From NCBI GenBank assembly GCA_001683735.1, contig LUGG01000002.1:434001-498000 (forward strand): 64,000 bases of DNA, read 5' to 3'. Made by a program: the position numbers and the translations under genes. The notes beneath the pieces are model-generated. The model was not told the origin of the DNA. It worked only from the letters and a program-made list of their open reading frames with translations, and searched no databases. The DNA comes from Grifola frondosa. Lineage: Eukaryota > Basidiomycota > Agaricomycetes > Polyporales > Grifolaceae. This document shows positions 44,425 to 60,387 of this stretch, piece by piece (positions within the stretch are counted from its first letter, which is position 1; each line of letters begins with the position of its first letter).

Positions 44425-47233
44425 ATGTCGCAGCGTGTGGATGAGCATGTTCGTTATTCTAACGCGGTCTATCAAATTCAAGAGAAAAATCAGTTGTCGT
44501 CCCGATGCCGCCTACCGTTGACTTACAGCAACGCCCGACTCCCGACGTACGTGATTATGGTCCTGTTGTATTTATTGCTTTGATCCATCACATCTCATTC
44601 TAGGTTCCGCCACCATACACATTTACTCCTTCCGATGGGGATTTTTATATTGTCGACGTTACAAGTCGACATAAACCCAATGTCGAACTGTTGAAAGATC
44701 ATTTTCTGCACGAAGGTAGACTTTCAGAAGAGCAGGCCCTTTTTATCCTTGAGGAGACTATTGCGATGATGAACAATGAGCCCAACATGTTGCGTGTGGA
44801 GAGTCCCGTAACAGGTGCGCACCGTGATTCCAGTTGTCGTTCTCCGCGATGTGCATCCGATTGGTGACACGTCTAGTTGACACTTGACTGATTCAGTCTG
44901 CGGCGACGTTCACGGACAATATGTACGTTTCTTCCATGTCCACCACACGTAGCTGTCGCGTGACTAAGTACCACAGTATGACCTAATGAAGATATTCGAT
45001 CCGCCTGTCGGTGGCACTCTTGCAGACAATAACTTCTTGTTTCTCGGTGACTATGTCGACCGTGGGTGTTTTGGGATCGAGGTGGGTGCTCCCTTAATTT
45101 ATCGATTTAGTTCCTCAGATTGTGGTCTTTCGTTGCTCGGACCGGTCTCCTTGCGGCCTTCTCTTTGCGCCATGATACGTCGCCGATATTACACGGCCAT
45201 TTAGAGTCTTTGATCATAGCCAGTTCCGCTACTTGCAGATCTGGTCTTGATGGTCTCCCATCATACTAATTCTGAAGCATGCTTACTTCTTCTGACACAT
45301 TTTCAGTGTCTGCTTTATTTGTACTCACTCAAATTATGCCATCCACTTCGTGTTTTCCTACTCCGCGGCAATCATGAATGCAGACACTTGACTGAATATT
45401 TCACCTTCAAACGTGAATGTGAGCAGATGGTTCCTCCTTGTCATGATGATCTTTCGAATGTATATGAATGTGGTGTGGATGTCGTACAGTTATGTCTGCT
45501 TTTGGTTATATTCACCAAATAACCTTGCTAGATAGTGTATTTTAATCTCATAGCGAATATTCGCCATGGCAAGTCTTGACTGACATGCTTTGATAGGCAT
45601 GCATAAGTACTCTACCAGCGTGTATGACGCGTGCATTCGCTCGTTCCAAGCTCTGCCTGTCGCCGCGCTGGTTGACGACAAATTCTTCTGTGTGCATGGC
45701 GGGATCTCCCCACACCTTCATACCCTCCAGGACATAGAAGAGGTACGTCAGCAGTCCACCGCGCAACGTCTATCTAACATGTTTTATCGTTACAGCTAAA
45801 CCGTTTCGATGAGCCGGCCTCGCAAGGTTTGTTGTGCGATCTTCTATGGGCAGATCCAATACCTAACTTTGGACATGAGGTTAGTTCTTCCCGATGAGCT
45901 CGATCCTCATTTGTGTCATAGAATGACTTGACACTGACAAGTTATATACGCATAGCAAGAGCCTTCGCGTGAATACCCGAACGGTATTCAACAAGGAGTT
46001 CTGTGGATAGATAACCATACTCGCGGATGCAGTTACTACTTTACGTGAGCTAATTGACCTTTTCTTTCCATCTATTATGCGGCTGATGGCAATGCAGGTA
46101 TGAGGCAGCATGCAAATTTTTGGAAAGCAACAAGTTGTTGGGGATTTTCCGAGGGCATGAAGCGAAGGATGCAGGGTAAGCATCTCATTTATACATTTCC
46201 TTCCCTACACTTCAGACTGAGGTATGTAGGTATACTATGTATCGGAAGACGCCCACAAAGAAGTTCCCGTCTGTGATCACGATCTTCAGTGCGCCCAACT
46301 ACCTCGATGCATACCATAACAAGGCCGCAGTGATCAGGTACCAAGACAGGAACATCATAATCCGGTAAATCAGAACTGCACCATCTATTTGATCTCATCT
46401 GATGTACGTTATATGCATCATGCAGACAATTCAATGCAACATCTCACCCATACTGGCTACCTAACTTCATGGATGCATTCACTTGGAGCCTGCCTTTTGT
46501 TGGAGCAAAGATCACGGAGATGCTTCTCGCCATTTTGTCTGTCTGTTCGGATCAGGAGCTCGGATCAGTCTCATCTGAGGAGGATGATGCTGAGCGCGCC
46601 TATGCAGTCGAGGAAGACGAAGAGGAAAACGACACTCGGACAATTGCCGACTTGGCACTCACCCCAAGTGAGATATCACAGAGACGGCAGGAAATCAAGA
46701 ACAAGATCCTGGCAGTGGGACGGATGCAGAGAGTGTTCCAACTTCTAAGGTTAGGAGCCTATCTCACATGTCTCCCTCAAGATACGCCTTCTCACATCTT
46801 GACACAGAGAAGAAGCAGAGAACGCCACAGAGCTTGCACCTGCCGCGCAGGGGTGCCACGAGCAGGTTCACCGACCAGCTGGCCAGGCGGCTTCGCTGCC
46901 CCAGACGCGCTGGGCGTACAGGGAACGCAGATGCGGCGCTACATCAAGTCATTCGACGACGCACGGCAATCCGATCTTGCAAACGAGCGGATGCCGCGAT
47001 TCAACTATACTGCGGCACACGAGCTGCCGCTGGTGCCGAGCATGCGCATCCCTGGGCTGGCGGAGGAAGGCGGGGAGGGTGGCCCCACAAGCATGGAAGC
47101 GCTTATCAAGAAGGCGCTGGAAGAAGAGGGTTTGGGTGACGGAGGAATGGTGGAGAGATTGGCAAACCGGATTGCGGGAGGGAGAACGCATGGACGTCCG
47201 AGGGCGTTGAAGAGGTTTGAGACAGCGCCGTGA
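44425..47233 (+). CDS. Calcineurin A, Ca2+/calmodulin-dependent phosphatase catalytic subunit (PP2B), divergent
   Basis: Multi-exon gene from ATG 44425. The metallophosphatase core reads [50 protein letters not shown] and [17 protein letters not shown]. After a lineage-specific stretch ([13 protein letters not shown]) come [24 protein letters not shown] and [16 protein letters not shown]. The calcineurin B-binding helix is [17 protein letters not shown]. The calmodulin-binding segment is [20 protein letters not shown] and the autoinhibitory signature is NERMPRF. Substitutions relative to typical fungal calcineurins (GHEAKDAG where RAHEAQDAG is usual; a short N-terminus) make it a diverged member. 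A 178-bp intron (45419-45596) is unusually long. By homology it acts in Ca2+ signalling, stress and morphogenesis. Confidence 0.88.
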
Positions 47234-47596
47234 GGATACCGGCACATCACTTTGAATCGGTCGCTATGTTTTCTGTACGGTTTGTATCCATACCCTGTTG
47301 TATGTACGTTCACGTTAGTGAGACTGCGAGGATGAGATAACACAATCTGAGTTCTTATACACGAATGTAAAATGATCCCGACGACGATATCCTACAACAA
47401 AAGATTGAATCATTGTGGTGTATCGTATATGGTATGGGTCGCTATGCCACAGGGAATCGCGTGATACAGTTCAGTTCGAGATCAATTATCATCCCTCACA
47501 TCGTACACACCCCGTATACAACTTCTATCCAGCCTTACCAGATCTTATCCCTAAGTATTTCACATCGCGTCGCGACGGATGAGTGCTTTGCCTCGG
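47234..47596. other. 363-bp convergent 3' region
   Basis: Lies between the calcineurin and Ubc13 stops. No gene; presumably both polyadenylation regions. Confidence 0.55.
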
Positions 47597-48424
47597 TTAG
47601 GCGTGAGCGTACTTCTCGGTCCATTCGCGGCTGACACGTTGAGCATCTTTCTCATCCTCCTTGTAGTGCTTAGCGACGTCAGTGGCCAACGGATCGTCGG
47701 GATTGGGAGCACTGAGAAGGGCTTGGATGGAGAGGAGCACAGTGCGGATTTGAAGGGCAGGGGACCACTTGTCTGGGGAGTGAGAGAGAAATTCGATCCA
47801 GAGCGAGAAGAGCGGCATTAGTATCCTCCTAGACTGTCGTGAATAAATGAAGGATGCACCTTTCAGAATGTCTAGACATATACGTCCGAGTTTATCTGGG
47901 TGAATAAATATCATTAAAGGGATCGTTGAATGTGTTTAGTTAACGGACACGCACCGATATTTGGATGATAGATCTTGGTAAGGAAGCGTACTTTGGGCGG
48001 GCTCATGGGATATTCCTCAGGAAGGAAGAGTTCGAGTCGGAATACACCATCTGGAGTATAGGCATGCGGAAAATTGAACAGGATACGATTAGATTAGGCA
48101 CAATTGCAAGAATAAGGCTGATAGACCCACTCTGGAAAGGACTGCCATCGGGACCTTGAATGGTCACGTCGAAGTAGCGAAGGTTGTCCTCATGCGGTGA
48201 GGCAGATATGCCTGGAGCGGGATCCGCAACAAGGCGTTCTGTTTCCTAGTGGTTGCACGTTCCAATTGGCGGAGAGGACAGAGACTATGAGGTCGTGTGG
48301 CAAACAACGGAGAGCAGTGGGAGCAGCACACCTTGATAATCCGCTATGATCACAATATCGAAAAACAATGATGTGAGCGAGTGCGATCAGGATGAATGGA
48401 GGAAAGTACCTTGGGTAGGGACAT
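47597..48424 (-). CDS. ubc13: Ubiquitin-conjugating enzyme E2 N (Ubc13)
   Basis: Exons chain from ATG 48424: MSLPK, then a 12-bp exon encoding RIIK (48332-48343), then [20 protein letters not shown] and [18 protein letters not shown]. Next come [42 protein letters not shown] (active-site Cys) and [20 protein letters not shown]. The C-terminus [12 protein letters not shown] stops at 47597. This is an almost textbook Ubc13, which with a Uev partner builds Lys63-linked chains for DNA-damage tolerance and signalling. The HPN motif is present. Length is about 150 aa, as expected. It shares a 156-bp divergent promoter with elongin C. Confidence 0.95.
48332..48343 (-). other. 12-bp microexon of Ubc13
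   Basis: CGGATTATCAAG (RIIK) is preceded by ...GATCATAG and followed by GTGTGC. The codons before it (MSLPK) end at a GTACTT donor. Without it the conserved N-terminal helix (RIIKETERL) cannot be built. Confidence 0.85.
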
Positions 48425-48580
48425 ATGAAAGACGATGTACAAGTAGTAGTGGTCAAGTGTGAGCTTGGATAGGCTATTACTGCCTTAGATAACAAGATGC
48501 TAACTTAGCTATTGACGTGGACAGCTTAAGGGTATTTTAACAATTATTCGCCCAACCCTTGTCCATTGTCTACCGCCGTC
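48425..48580. promoter_or_regulatory. 156-bp bidirectional promoter, Ubc13 / elongin C
   Basis: The two ATGs (48424 minus, 48581 plus) are only 156 bp apart, so both 5' UTRs and promoters must fit here. Confidence 0.7.
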
Positions 48581-49198
48581 ATGTCGAGCGATTCAGCCAT
48601 GCAAGTACGTGCTCCGCTGACCATCTACCGTTCTTACAGACGATGCCCGAATCTAGGTGGACTCCGACTCCAAAAACGAGTGGGTGCGCCTTACGAGCAA
48701 CGACGGATACACGTTTCTCGTTAGACGCAAGGTTGCGAACGGCAGTGGCACTCTAAAGAACATGCTAAGTTCTGAGAGTACGTCGCGCTAATAAGCAGTG
48801 GCAATGAATCTGAGCTTTCACTGGTGCAGGCAATTTTGCCGAAGCGGTATCAAATACCTGTCCTATGGAAGATCGGTCTGTACATGTTCTGTAAATCAGC
48901 ATCACCCTCACAATTGAACATTTATTAACAGCTCAGCTGTCGTAGAGAAGTTGTGCGAATATCTAGTTTATAAGAACATCTACAGCGGGGGCCCTGCAAA
49001 GGAGGAAATTCCGGATTTCACGGAAAGACTCTCTCCGGAAATTGCACTTGAATTGTGAGATCAATATTCTCATTCTGGTTGCCTTTGACATAAGGCTTCT
49101 GAACAACATTTCTAGACTTATGGCGGCCGATTATTACGAAGGTAAGGCTTCCCACTGTTATAGTTGATACGAACTAAACATGAGACAACGAAGCGTGA
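48581..49198 (+). CDS. Elongin C (SKP1/BTB-fold protein)
   Basis: Five or six short exons from ATG 48581 to TGA 49198: MSSDSAMQ, then VDSDSKNEWVRLTSNDGYTF, LVRRKVANGSGTLKNMLSSE, NFAEAVSNTCPMEDR, SAVVEKLCEYLVYKNIYSGG, IPDFTERLSPEIALELLMAA and DYYEA with the stop. Introns are about 50 bp with GTACGT, GTCTGT, GTGAGA and GTAAGG donors. The product is about 110 aa, matching elongin C, which partners elongin B/A and BC-box receptors in Cullin ligases and in Pol II elongation. Divergently paired with Ubc13. Confidence 0.9.
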
Positions 49199-49401
49199 GC
49201 TTGACGGTTCTCTTTCACGCCATAGACGTTCAGTCATTCGATGACTTCGAGCAGTTGTTTTCATCTTCTTTATGAATCAGGAATCACAGGGATAGATAGA
49301 TATGCACATAGCTGTATAGAACCATGAAGAATACAAGAAGAGAAAATTCAATTAGCATAAGTATGTCACGCAGGTCCATACAACTCCTCCACAACAGCAA
49401 C

Positions 49402-52400
49402 TTAGGAGCGCCACGGTGGTGGTGGTGTAGATCGTCGGCGTGGGGTTATGTCACCGTCTTCGTCCTCAGAGCTATCGTCTTGCATGAGATCGACGATACG
49501 GACGCGGCGGCTGGCGCCTCCGCTACCACTAGGACCAGCAACAGACCGAGTCTGCTGCTGGGTTGCAACGCGTCCTCGACATACGGGACAGGATCGTGCA
49601 GTTTTCAACCATTTCTGAACACCGAATGAGTTTACGAATAAACATCGCAAACGACATATGATTAAGACTTACCTCCAGACAGGTCTTATGGAACCAATGA
49701 GAACAACCGGGAATTTTCAACACCGGATCAGTTGGTGCATACTACACCGGGAAAATGGTTAGATTCACTGTAGCAGTAACAGAAATAGGAACGTACATCA
49801 TCAAGACAGATGGGGCACCGCTCGTCTGTCTCCCCAGGCTTAGCCCAGTCTTTGTATAATCCATTCGGAAGGGAGGACACAACGTGATCAGGAGTGCCGC
49901 GTGGTCCAACTTCTCCCAGAAAAGTGGAGAGACGAAGGAGACCCTCGTAAGATGTATCCAGATCCTCATCACGCTATGACATTAACTCAGAGCTTAAACA
50001 CACTTTGACCCGTAGACACTTACCATGTAATCACCGATATGCCTTGTCCGTGCAGAAACAAATGATCGGTACCCTCCCAGACGGGAAACATCGCTGGTTT
50101 GATCCAATCCCATGAGATCAGATGGACGCCGCCGTAAAGCTCGCATTCTCAAGGATCTCGCAGCTGCTGAACTCGCCGCAAGAGATGAGGTACTCGACGT
50201 GCGGGCGCTGTCACGAGAGGGACTGATGGATTGAGCACGACCTCGGCGCAGCGGCGGGAGTGTGTCAGCTCGGTGCGTAGATCCTCCGCTACGGCCACCA
50301 GCCAGAGTGGGATCATTCGGGAAGGCGAAAAGCCTTGGCGTCGAATCCCTACGATTCTGCCATCTACGACGAGGACCGTCAAATGGACCCAGTGCAAGAC
50401 TGCTGCTGCCACTGGAAACGTTTCGACGTCCATCTCACCCCATAGTTGAGTTGATCGAAGTTGGTTTTCGGTCCTCTCCCTATGGTGAAACACATCTGCA
50501 GGGTGTGGCTGTGATGTCCAGACGGCGGAGGCGCTCATAGGAAGACCAGCTGCCAACCTCGATACCTCCGGTATCGAACGACGCGTAATAGTGTGATGGA
50601 GCCGCATTTCTTCCTCGCGGATGGAACTGGCATTGCTGAGCTGTGGATCATTTCGCTGGTTGAGGTTCCTCACCGGCAGACGTCTTCTGAGGATAGCATG
50701 ACGTAGGAAGGCATCAGACGAGTTGGGGCGTGCATCTGATCGTTCACCAATATCAATCGATGTTTCTGGCCACACATCTGGATATGTCCGCATAGGGGGC
50801 TGCAACAAATGTCAATAGTTGAAAAGTAACACATAGGATTATGACTAACCAGTTGACCGTCATCGTATGTCGTATTTGAAACGAGACTAGGACGTGGAAG
50901 TAGAGGAGCTGATTCCGAGCTACGAGATACAGCTTCCCGTTGGTGAGTTGACGAGGACCTCATCCTATCGAACTGTATTGATCTTGCTAATGTAGCACGG
51001 AATGGACCTTCACGATATGCAGCAAGATCTATAACAGAGTGATGCGGGCCCGAATTGGTGGTAGCGGGCGCATAAGACAGCGAAGCCGGCTGCGATAACT
51101 GAAGTGATGATGAACCAGAGGGCACATTGTGAATACTGTTTTCATGCAGGAAGGATTGCAACTCGGCCCCGGGATGTGGATCGTAACCTGTCCGATCACG
51201 AGAATACAGGTCACGATTTTCTGTAGGATTCGACGCTTCGTAAGGATTGATACCAATGGTCCCTCGGGAATGATCCATCCTAGGAGGGGCACGGTGCGAC
51301 GACGCAATGTTCGCATGAATATTGCGAAGTTCAGCTAGACGAGCGGCCGCATGACGGATTGCCTCAAAATCGGCTGCTTCATCGTCAGCATTTATGGACG
51401 AACTGAAAGCTCGAGGTCTGGACGCTGCGGAAGGAGGGACTAATTGGGATATGGTATCCCTCGGACGCTGCGAAGCTGAGCGAGACGAGTAGTCCTTCGA
51501 TGAATGGCTTGCAGTCCTCGTCCTCGTAAGCGACACGGTCAGCATGCGAGGATGACTCAAGAGAAGGATCATTCATGATTTGGCCCCAGGGCGGTATATC
51601 GGTGACAATCGAAGAATATGGCAAGGGATGCTCTGCGACCCGACTGCTGGGTGGATTAGCGGATCGAGCGGATCTGCCGAAACTTTCCGCGTTATTAGAG
51701 GATAGAAGTTGTGAAGGAGGGGGAATGGCGTACGAAGCATGGGAGTTGGAGCTATCCATTTCCATAGAGTAGTAGTCTCGATCAAAGTCGCGTCCGGATG
51801 GATATGAACTCAAATCGTCGAATGAGAGGGCCACCTCAGATGCATTAGATTGATCCCCAGACGGATTAGACAACTCATGAGGCAGTCCGAAAGGACTAAT
51901 GTCTTCATCATCGCGAAGACGTCTGCTACCTCCAGGCAAGGCACGGCGAGAGGGTATATAACCATCTATATGTTGAGAAGGCACCGATGCACTATTCGTT
52001 TGCAATTCATTTGCGACTTGATCCCAAGGCCAACGAAGCTGATGAAAAACCGCACTTCGTTGCAAAGAAGAATGCGACGCAGGCTGATCGGTCTCCGGAT
52101 CGAAGGACAGCATCCGCCTCGTTGTGGGATCAGCGTGGCTTCCACCGGACATATCTACTCCACTTGCATTGGAACCGAACCGGTGCGAAAAGATGGCGTC
52201 CTGAGAAATCCTACGACGCCGCTCAGCGGCACTCTCTGACATCAGAGAATTTGAAGGGCCCGGTCGTGTGGTATAAAAATACGGATTCGAAGCTAGAGAT
52301 GAGCCTTGGTGTGCGTCACGATTCGCAGCCAAGGTGAACGTCGACGAGGCAGCGGGACGGGAAGAGTCTGCCGGGCGCAGATTGCCAGAAGTCCGTAGGG

Positions 52401-54354
52401 GATCTGCTACGCCTTGAGGGGATTCCATAAACAAGCTCTCCCAAATATGTGGGAGACTCTCATGTCCAACAGGAACATCTGTTGATAATGATGAGTATAG
52501 AAAGCATGCTTGTTAAATGAATGACGAACTAGAATCAGGCATTACGGATTCTTCTGTCCTACCAGCGACTTGTCTACGGGAGAACGCAGATGGAGATGCC
52601 CGCGATGTAGCCTCTTAAAACCAACATTGTGTTCGTTATGCATGTATAAAAATACAGGAAGGACACGCACCATTGCGCGCCAGCGAACTCCTTTCGCGGC
52701 CCTGTAGTGGATGATCCTCGAGATTGCGAAGGCGCCTTCGGAATGCCGCAAGATCTTCTGAATCCGAATCAGAGTCTACATTCACGACGGTAACAGGACG
52801 ACGATGCGGCAGTGACTGTTGAGACATGCGGGAAGATGATTGTGGAACTTGAGCATTTTCGGACCGCCGATGAGCATGTGGGCGTATCTCGGAAGCTACT
52901 AAAAGAGTGTTGGGATCAGGACACATTTCATTGGATCATAAACGGGAGGTACCTGGGCTGGAGAGTGCGTTAGCTAGGGTACTGAAACGACTTTCTGGAA
53001 GCACGTATGATGCAAGAGGTCGAGATGCTGAATTGCCATCACGTTCAGAAGATCTCGTTGAAGGTGACGCAACCCGATTATAAGGAAAGAAAGGACGAGT
53101 AGGGCCTGCATCTTCTGGTCCTGTTTGAGGGAAGAAAGTATCAGAGGGACGGTCGAGAGATGCGAGGTGGGAGCGATGTTCTCCAGGCGCTCTTAGGGAA
53201 ACCTCTGGAGGATCATGAGCGCTGTGCGTCCAGGCCACCGAAAACGCACCTGGAAAACGGTCGACAGCGTTCCGCGATCTGAATCTCAAAGTGGAATTTA
53301 AACTGTCCTCATCATCTATCGGCTCGGTGGCATCTGGGAATGCATTTCTCCTTTCTCTGATAAGTCGCAAACGATCGACATATGTGCGTTCCATTTGTCG
53401 TAAATATTGGGATGTACTCCGGGGTTGCGCATCCGTGGAAGATGTATCTAACCAACTCGCAGCTATAGTGTCGTCTTCAGAAGGCGACATCCGAGCGACT
53501 CGTCGTCTCGCTCTAGCCGCAAAAGGCATAGAACCGAACGGAACCGAACGATCTTCATGCGAATGGAGAGGCCATAGCGGATATGAAAAAGTGGAGGGCG
53601 TGGCGTCTAGGGAGTGGGATACTGGGCATGATCTAGTAGACACTGAGACCTGACTATCCGTCACTAAGGTCGATCCGGATGCTGAAGAGGATGGATGGAT
53701 GGCAGGTCGGTCCTCTGCAGAAGAAGATCCTGTCGACGCGATTACATCGCCTTGGTCCAGAATGGAAGCAAGCGCTGGAGAGAAAGGTGCGCGCCGCAAA
53801 GCAGATATCTCTCTATCGAAGTCATTAAATCGTTCCAATGATAGCCTATACTGTTCGTTCGCATCAGAATGGGGGGTGCGCGGTGGCGGTACATTGGGGG
53901 GAGATATCGCACGGAACACGAATGGCAGCATATCTTCCATCTCGATGTCTGGGTTTTCTACTCCAACATTTGACGTATTTGGCGGTACAGGGTTGGTAGA
54001 CAAATCGGTCGCATTGACAGATAGAGCAGCTTGGAGAGAGTTAGAAGAGACTACTGCGATGTCGCGACCGCCCATCAATCCGCTGGAGGAAGAGTATGAG
54101 CCATTCGACGCCACAAATATCTCATCAATTTCATCAACCCCTGAAGAATCACTCTCGCTCCTTGCTCGTTTGTTACGATCATTAGAGCCTTCGGCATTGC
54201 CAGTCGAAGAGTGACTTGTACCGCTGCCACTAGCTTGCTCATCGGCCGAGCTGATTTCGTCAAGACCTAATTCGTCGAAAGAACGTTTAATAGAAGTGGC
54301 ATTTGTCTGTGGACTGAGCTGAAGCCGGGGTGGGTAGGAAGTGCTGGTGGCCAT
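49402..54354 (-). CDS. Large Ser-rich RING-H2 E3 ubiquitin ligase
   Basis: Minus-strand gene from ATG 54354 to a stop at 49402. A low-complexity Ser/Asp/Arg-rich region of about 1,300 residues is carried mostly in long exons. It begins MATSTSYPPRLQLSPQ and includes KRSFDELGLDEISSADE and VTVVNVDSDSDSEDLAAF. The C-terminal module begins DYM/RDEDLDTSYEGLLRLSTFL and contains the RING-H2: CPICLDDY, TDPVLKIPGCSHWFHKTCLE, KWLKTARSCPVCRGR. All eight metal ligands are present in C3H2C3 order. Two places need a one-base change to stay in frame (about 50430 and 51550), which could be consensus errors or mis-read introns. E3 activity is inferred from the RING only; substrate unknown. Confidence 0.8.
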
Positions 54355-54786
54355 CCGTGGAGGATGCAGAGAAAGACAATGACTGGCAGTTGTTGCGGCG
54401 TGGGTCGTTATATTGCGTTATTTAATTTTAAATAATTTAATCTCACGTCACGTCATATTCAATCAGTTCACTTTGAAAAATCAGCAGAATGTAATTTGTA
54501 TGAACAACTACTCCAAATACTCCGTTACATTGACGCTTGAAGTTTTGATTCTTGAAGCTTGAGCTTATGCATAGTTTGACGTTTAGCTGGGTCCTTTCGA
54601 TGGGACATAACCGATAAGATGTTGGCGCTTGTGCGATTATCAGATTAGATATGCCACGAGCGCTCGAGTCAAGCATGCAGAGAACCTGCAGGAAGACTTT
54701 GCGGAGTATACCATCCTCCTTACTTCTCCCTACCGCGTCCATCCTCTCTTCCAGGAAATTATCTCTCATTCTGAACGATCTTCACT
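54355..54786. other. 0.43 kb divergent intergenic region
   Basis: Promoters of the RING gene and of Arg5,6. Very AT-rich around 54410-54440. No gene. Confidence 0.55.
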
Positions 54787-57784
<2,998 letters not shown>

Positions 57785-58089
57785 TTGTGATGTGCCACAA
57801 ACTATCCTGGACTTGCGGAATGCTATAAAAGAGACATGCTCGTCATCTACGTGAATCTCGTCATACACTTATATTCATACCCTGAAAACAAAAAAAAAAA
57901 GTGTTGGACATGCTTAATTTAATACATTTGTGAGCGCGTGTCGACGGCAAGCTTAAGCACTGGCAGGGGTCGATCAACTCACGGATCAAAATCCAGGCGC
58001 TATCGTAAGTAAAAAATATATGTATTACACAATATATAGTCTGCATGCATCGAGCAGAAGCGGCGGTTTGGTCATGATCAACAATGCCC
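57785..58089. other. Convergent 3' region with poly-A run
   Basis: Lies between the stops of Arg5,6 and the minus-strand unknown gene. An A-run at about 57889-57900. No gene. Confidence 0.55.
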
Positions 58090-59484
58090 TCAATCGTACT
58101 GCCGCATTGTCTCCTCCAGTGCATCCGGATCTATGTCAAATGGCCCATAACTCGAGTCCGCTTCTGGTGGAGGTGAAGATGAGCGTCGCTCAGAAGATTC
58201 TTCTCGAGCCTTCGACGCAGCCACTGGCGGCCGGATATTGACAGCGCTGGTAGATGTAATATGTCGAGCCGTGGCCGCCTTCGATTGAATGGAGGAACTA
58301 CGGAGACGTGGGGAACTGGCGCGGCATGAAGGGTTGGAGAAATGTGATGTGGTTGTCTGCTGTGGAATCATGGTGCGGGGAAGGGGCGACTTGAAAGCTT
58401 TTTGCTTTGCCTGTGAGGAGTAATGCGGGCGTATCATACCGAGAGGCTTTGGGCCAGTAGAGAGTTGAGAGGCTCGAGGAGTCGAGCTGAGTGAGGGGCC
58501 CGTGTTAGAGGCAGGGTTGGATACAGCAGTTGCAGAGGACATCATATGGGGTATTTCGGGCGGTGTGACATGTTTCGGAAGGAATGAGGGTGGGGGAGGC
58601 GCAGAGGGTGGTGCAGCTCGATGGGACATTGATGATGCGAGCATATGTGCGACTGGTGGGGGTGGCATATGAGATTCGTCATCTGATAAACGACTTCGGG
58701 TGGATGACCGCGATGAATTAGAGACATTAGATGGCTTCGATGGTCCTGGGGGAACACCCGATCGGCGCGACGGTGTAACACAATATTCTGACCCGCTTCG
58801 TCCTGTGATACGGAACTCCCCGCGTTATCATCGTACTGGACTTTTTTCGTAGGATGACATATCCCTGAGTACATATCCGCGAGGTCAGGATGCGCCTGAG
58901 GCCTCGAAGACCCTTTTTCTAAGCCCTGGTGTTTTCCCTTGGTATTCGCCACCAGCTTCTGCCGCTTGAGTTCATAGTATTCTTTCTTTTGACGCTCGTG
59001 TTTGTTAACCTGCTGGGAGACGCCTTGAACGAGCTTCTTGAAGCCGTCGTCGTTTGGAACAAAGGAGTTCGCTGATTTAATTGATGATGTCGAAGACACC
59101 GAGAATGAGTGTCGAGATAGACTTGGGCGCGGACGAAGGGATGCGGTCGTACGCGTATCCGACGTGGAAGCAGATGAGGATTGGGAGGACACGGCACTGG
59201 GTGAACGCTCGTCAGAAGAATATTTGTAGTCGCGGGAAGCTGTATATCGTTTAACATAGTCAGAATAAACATATCATTTCGAGAGCTTGATTGTGCATAC
59301 GGATTTGTATTGGCTGGGCAGCTTTCGCCAGAAGTAAATTGAGAGCTTGGTTTTGTGGCTGCGACGGTACCCACTTGATATGGTCTGTGTCCGATGAATA
59401 ACGACTCCTGCGTGCGTTAGCAATCCACTGAGATGGGGATTGCGGTGAAAAGTCGGGATCAACGTTCATTTCGTTATCGTCCAT
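58090..59484 (-). CDS. Unknown Ser/Pro-rich protein with short basic helical segment
   Basis: Exon 1 starts at ATG 59484 (MDDNEMNVDPDFSPQSPSQW, then IANARRSRYSSDTDHIKWVP) and ends near 59299 with a GTATGC donor. The next exon has a Ser-rich part and then GFKKLVQGVSQQVNKHERQK with KEYYELKRQKLVANTKGKHQ, predicted helical and basic. Downstream, TPSRRSGVPPGPSKPSNVSN and MPPPPVAHMLASSM lead to PFDIDPDALEETMRQYD and a stop at 58090. A one-base break near 58820 (GCGGGGAGTTCC on the coding strand) separates the two halves; one extra G restores a continuous frame. No known domain. Nuclear location is plausible from the basic segment but is only inference. Confidence 0.6.
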
Positions 59485-60387
59485 GTTTTGCGCGCGGACA
59501 GTACACAAAGGATGAAGCTGCGATAAAGTTTGACAGGCTCTCAAAATATGCAGGAGTTACAAAAGTAGACCCTGATAAATATGATGAAGGAGGAGTTTAT
59601 AAAAGGCAGACAGAGACTGACCACATACATAGAACTTTAAGGGTTGTGTGGCAGGTCGTGAGAGGCAACGAATCTGCTGTGAATTATGCTCCAGCCCTGC
59701 CTTTGTTGCAATGAAGATCACACATATGTAAGATGCCAGTTCAATCGAAAGCAGAATAGTAGATATTAGACACACCACGGCGAGTCTCGAGCCTAATAAC
59801 GTCGTGAGTAGATGGCAATGGCGCCACAGACGCTTGAGAAGCGCTTGCAATACTTTCTGGAAAATGAGAGAGAGATATATCGGCAGAAGGAAATTGTTCT
59901 ACTGGATGATTAGTACTTGAGTAGATCTGAAAATGAAGACTTCAAGTGAATATTGAAAAGTCAAGCTTCAACTTCATAGTTAAGTACAGAGTACTCAGCG
60001 TTGAACTAACGCCCATATAGGTCACGGGGTCATCACGCGACGTGTTAGCGCCCAATTTGGCTGGAAGCCAAGCAACGTGTGATATGGTTAGCCTGCATAA
60101 TCCTGCAGTATCAGTGTTCTTCAGTCAATGTGGTAGTCTATATTAATGACCTAAGATATTTTCTATAATACGAGCATAATATTAGGTAGGTGTCTGAAGG
60201 GCGTTGAGGTGAAGAAGGCCCCGCCTTTTGATTGTCCGGATTTGGTATACCGGGAAGCGTCTCCAACACTGAACGTTGAACACAGTTCAACTGCCCCAGC
60301 ACTGATATATGATACCTCTCCATTCCTTTCCTCCATTCCCCACTTTCGTCCATCTTTATTCCCTCCGCCAGCACAAGGCTCCTTGCC
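59485..60387. other. 0.9 kb divergent intergenic region upstream of myosin
   Basis: No gene supported. Pyrimidine-rich (TCCATTCCTTTCCTCC...) for the last 80 bp before the myosin ATG, as is common for highly expressed fungal genes. Confidence 0.5.
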
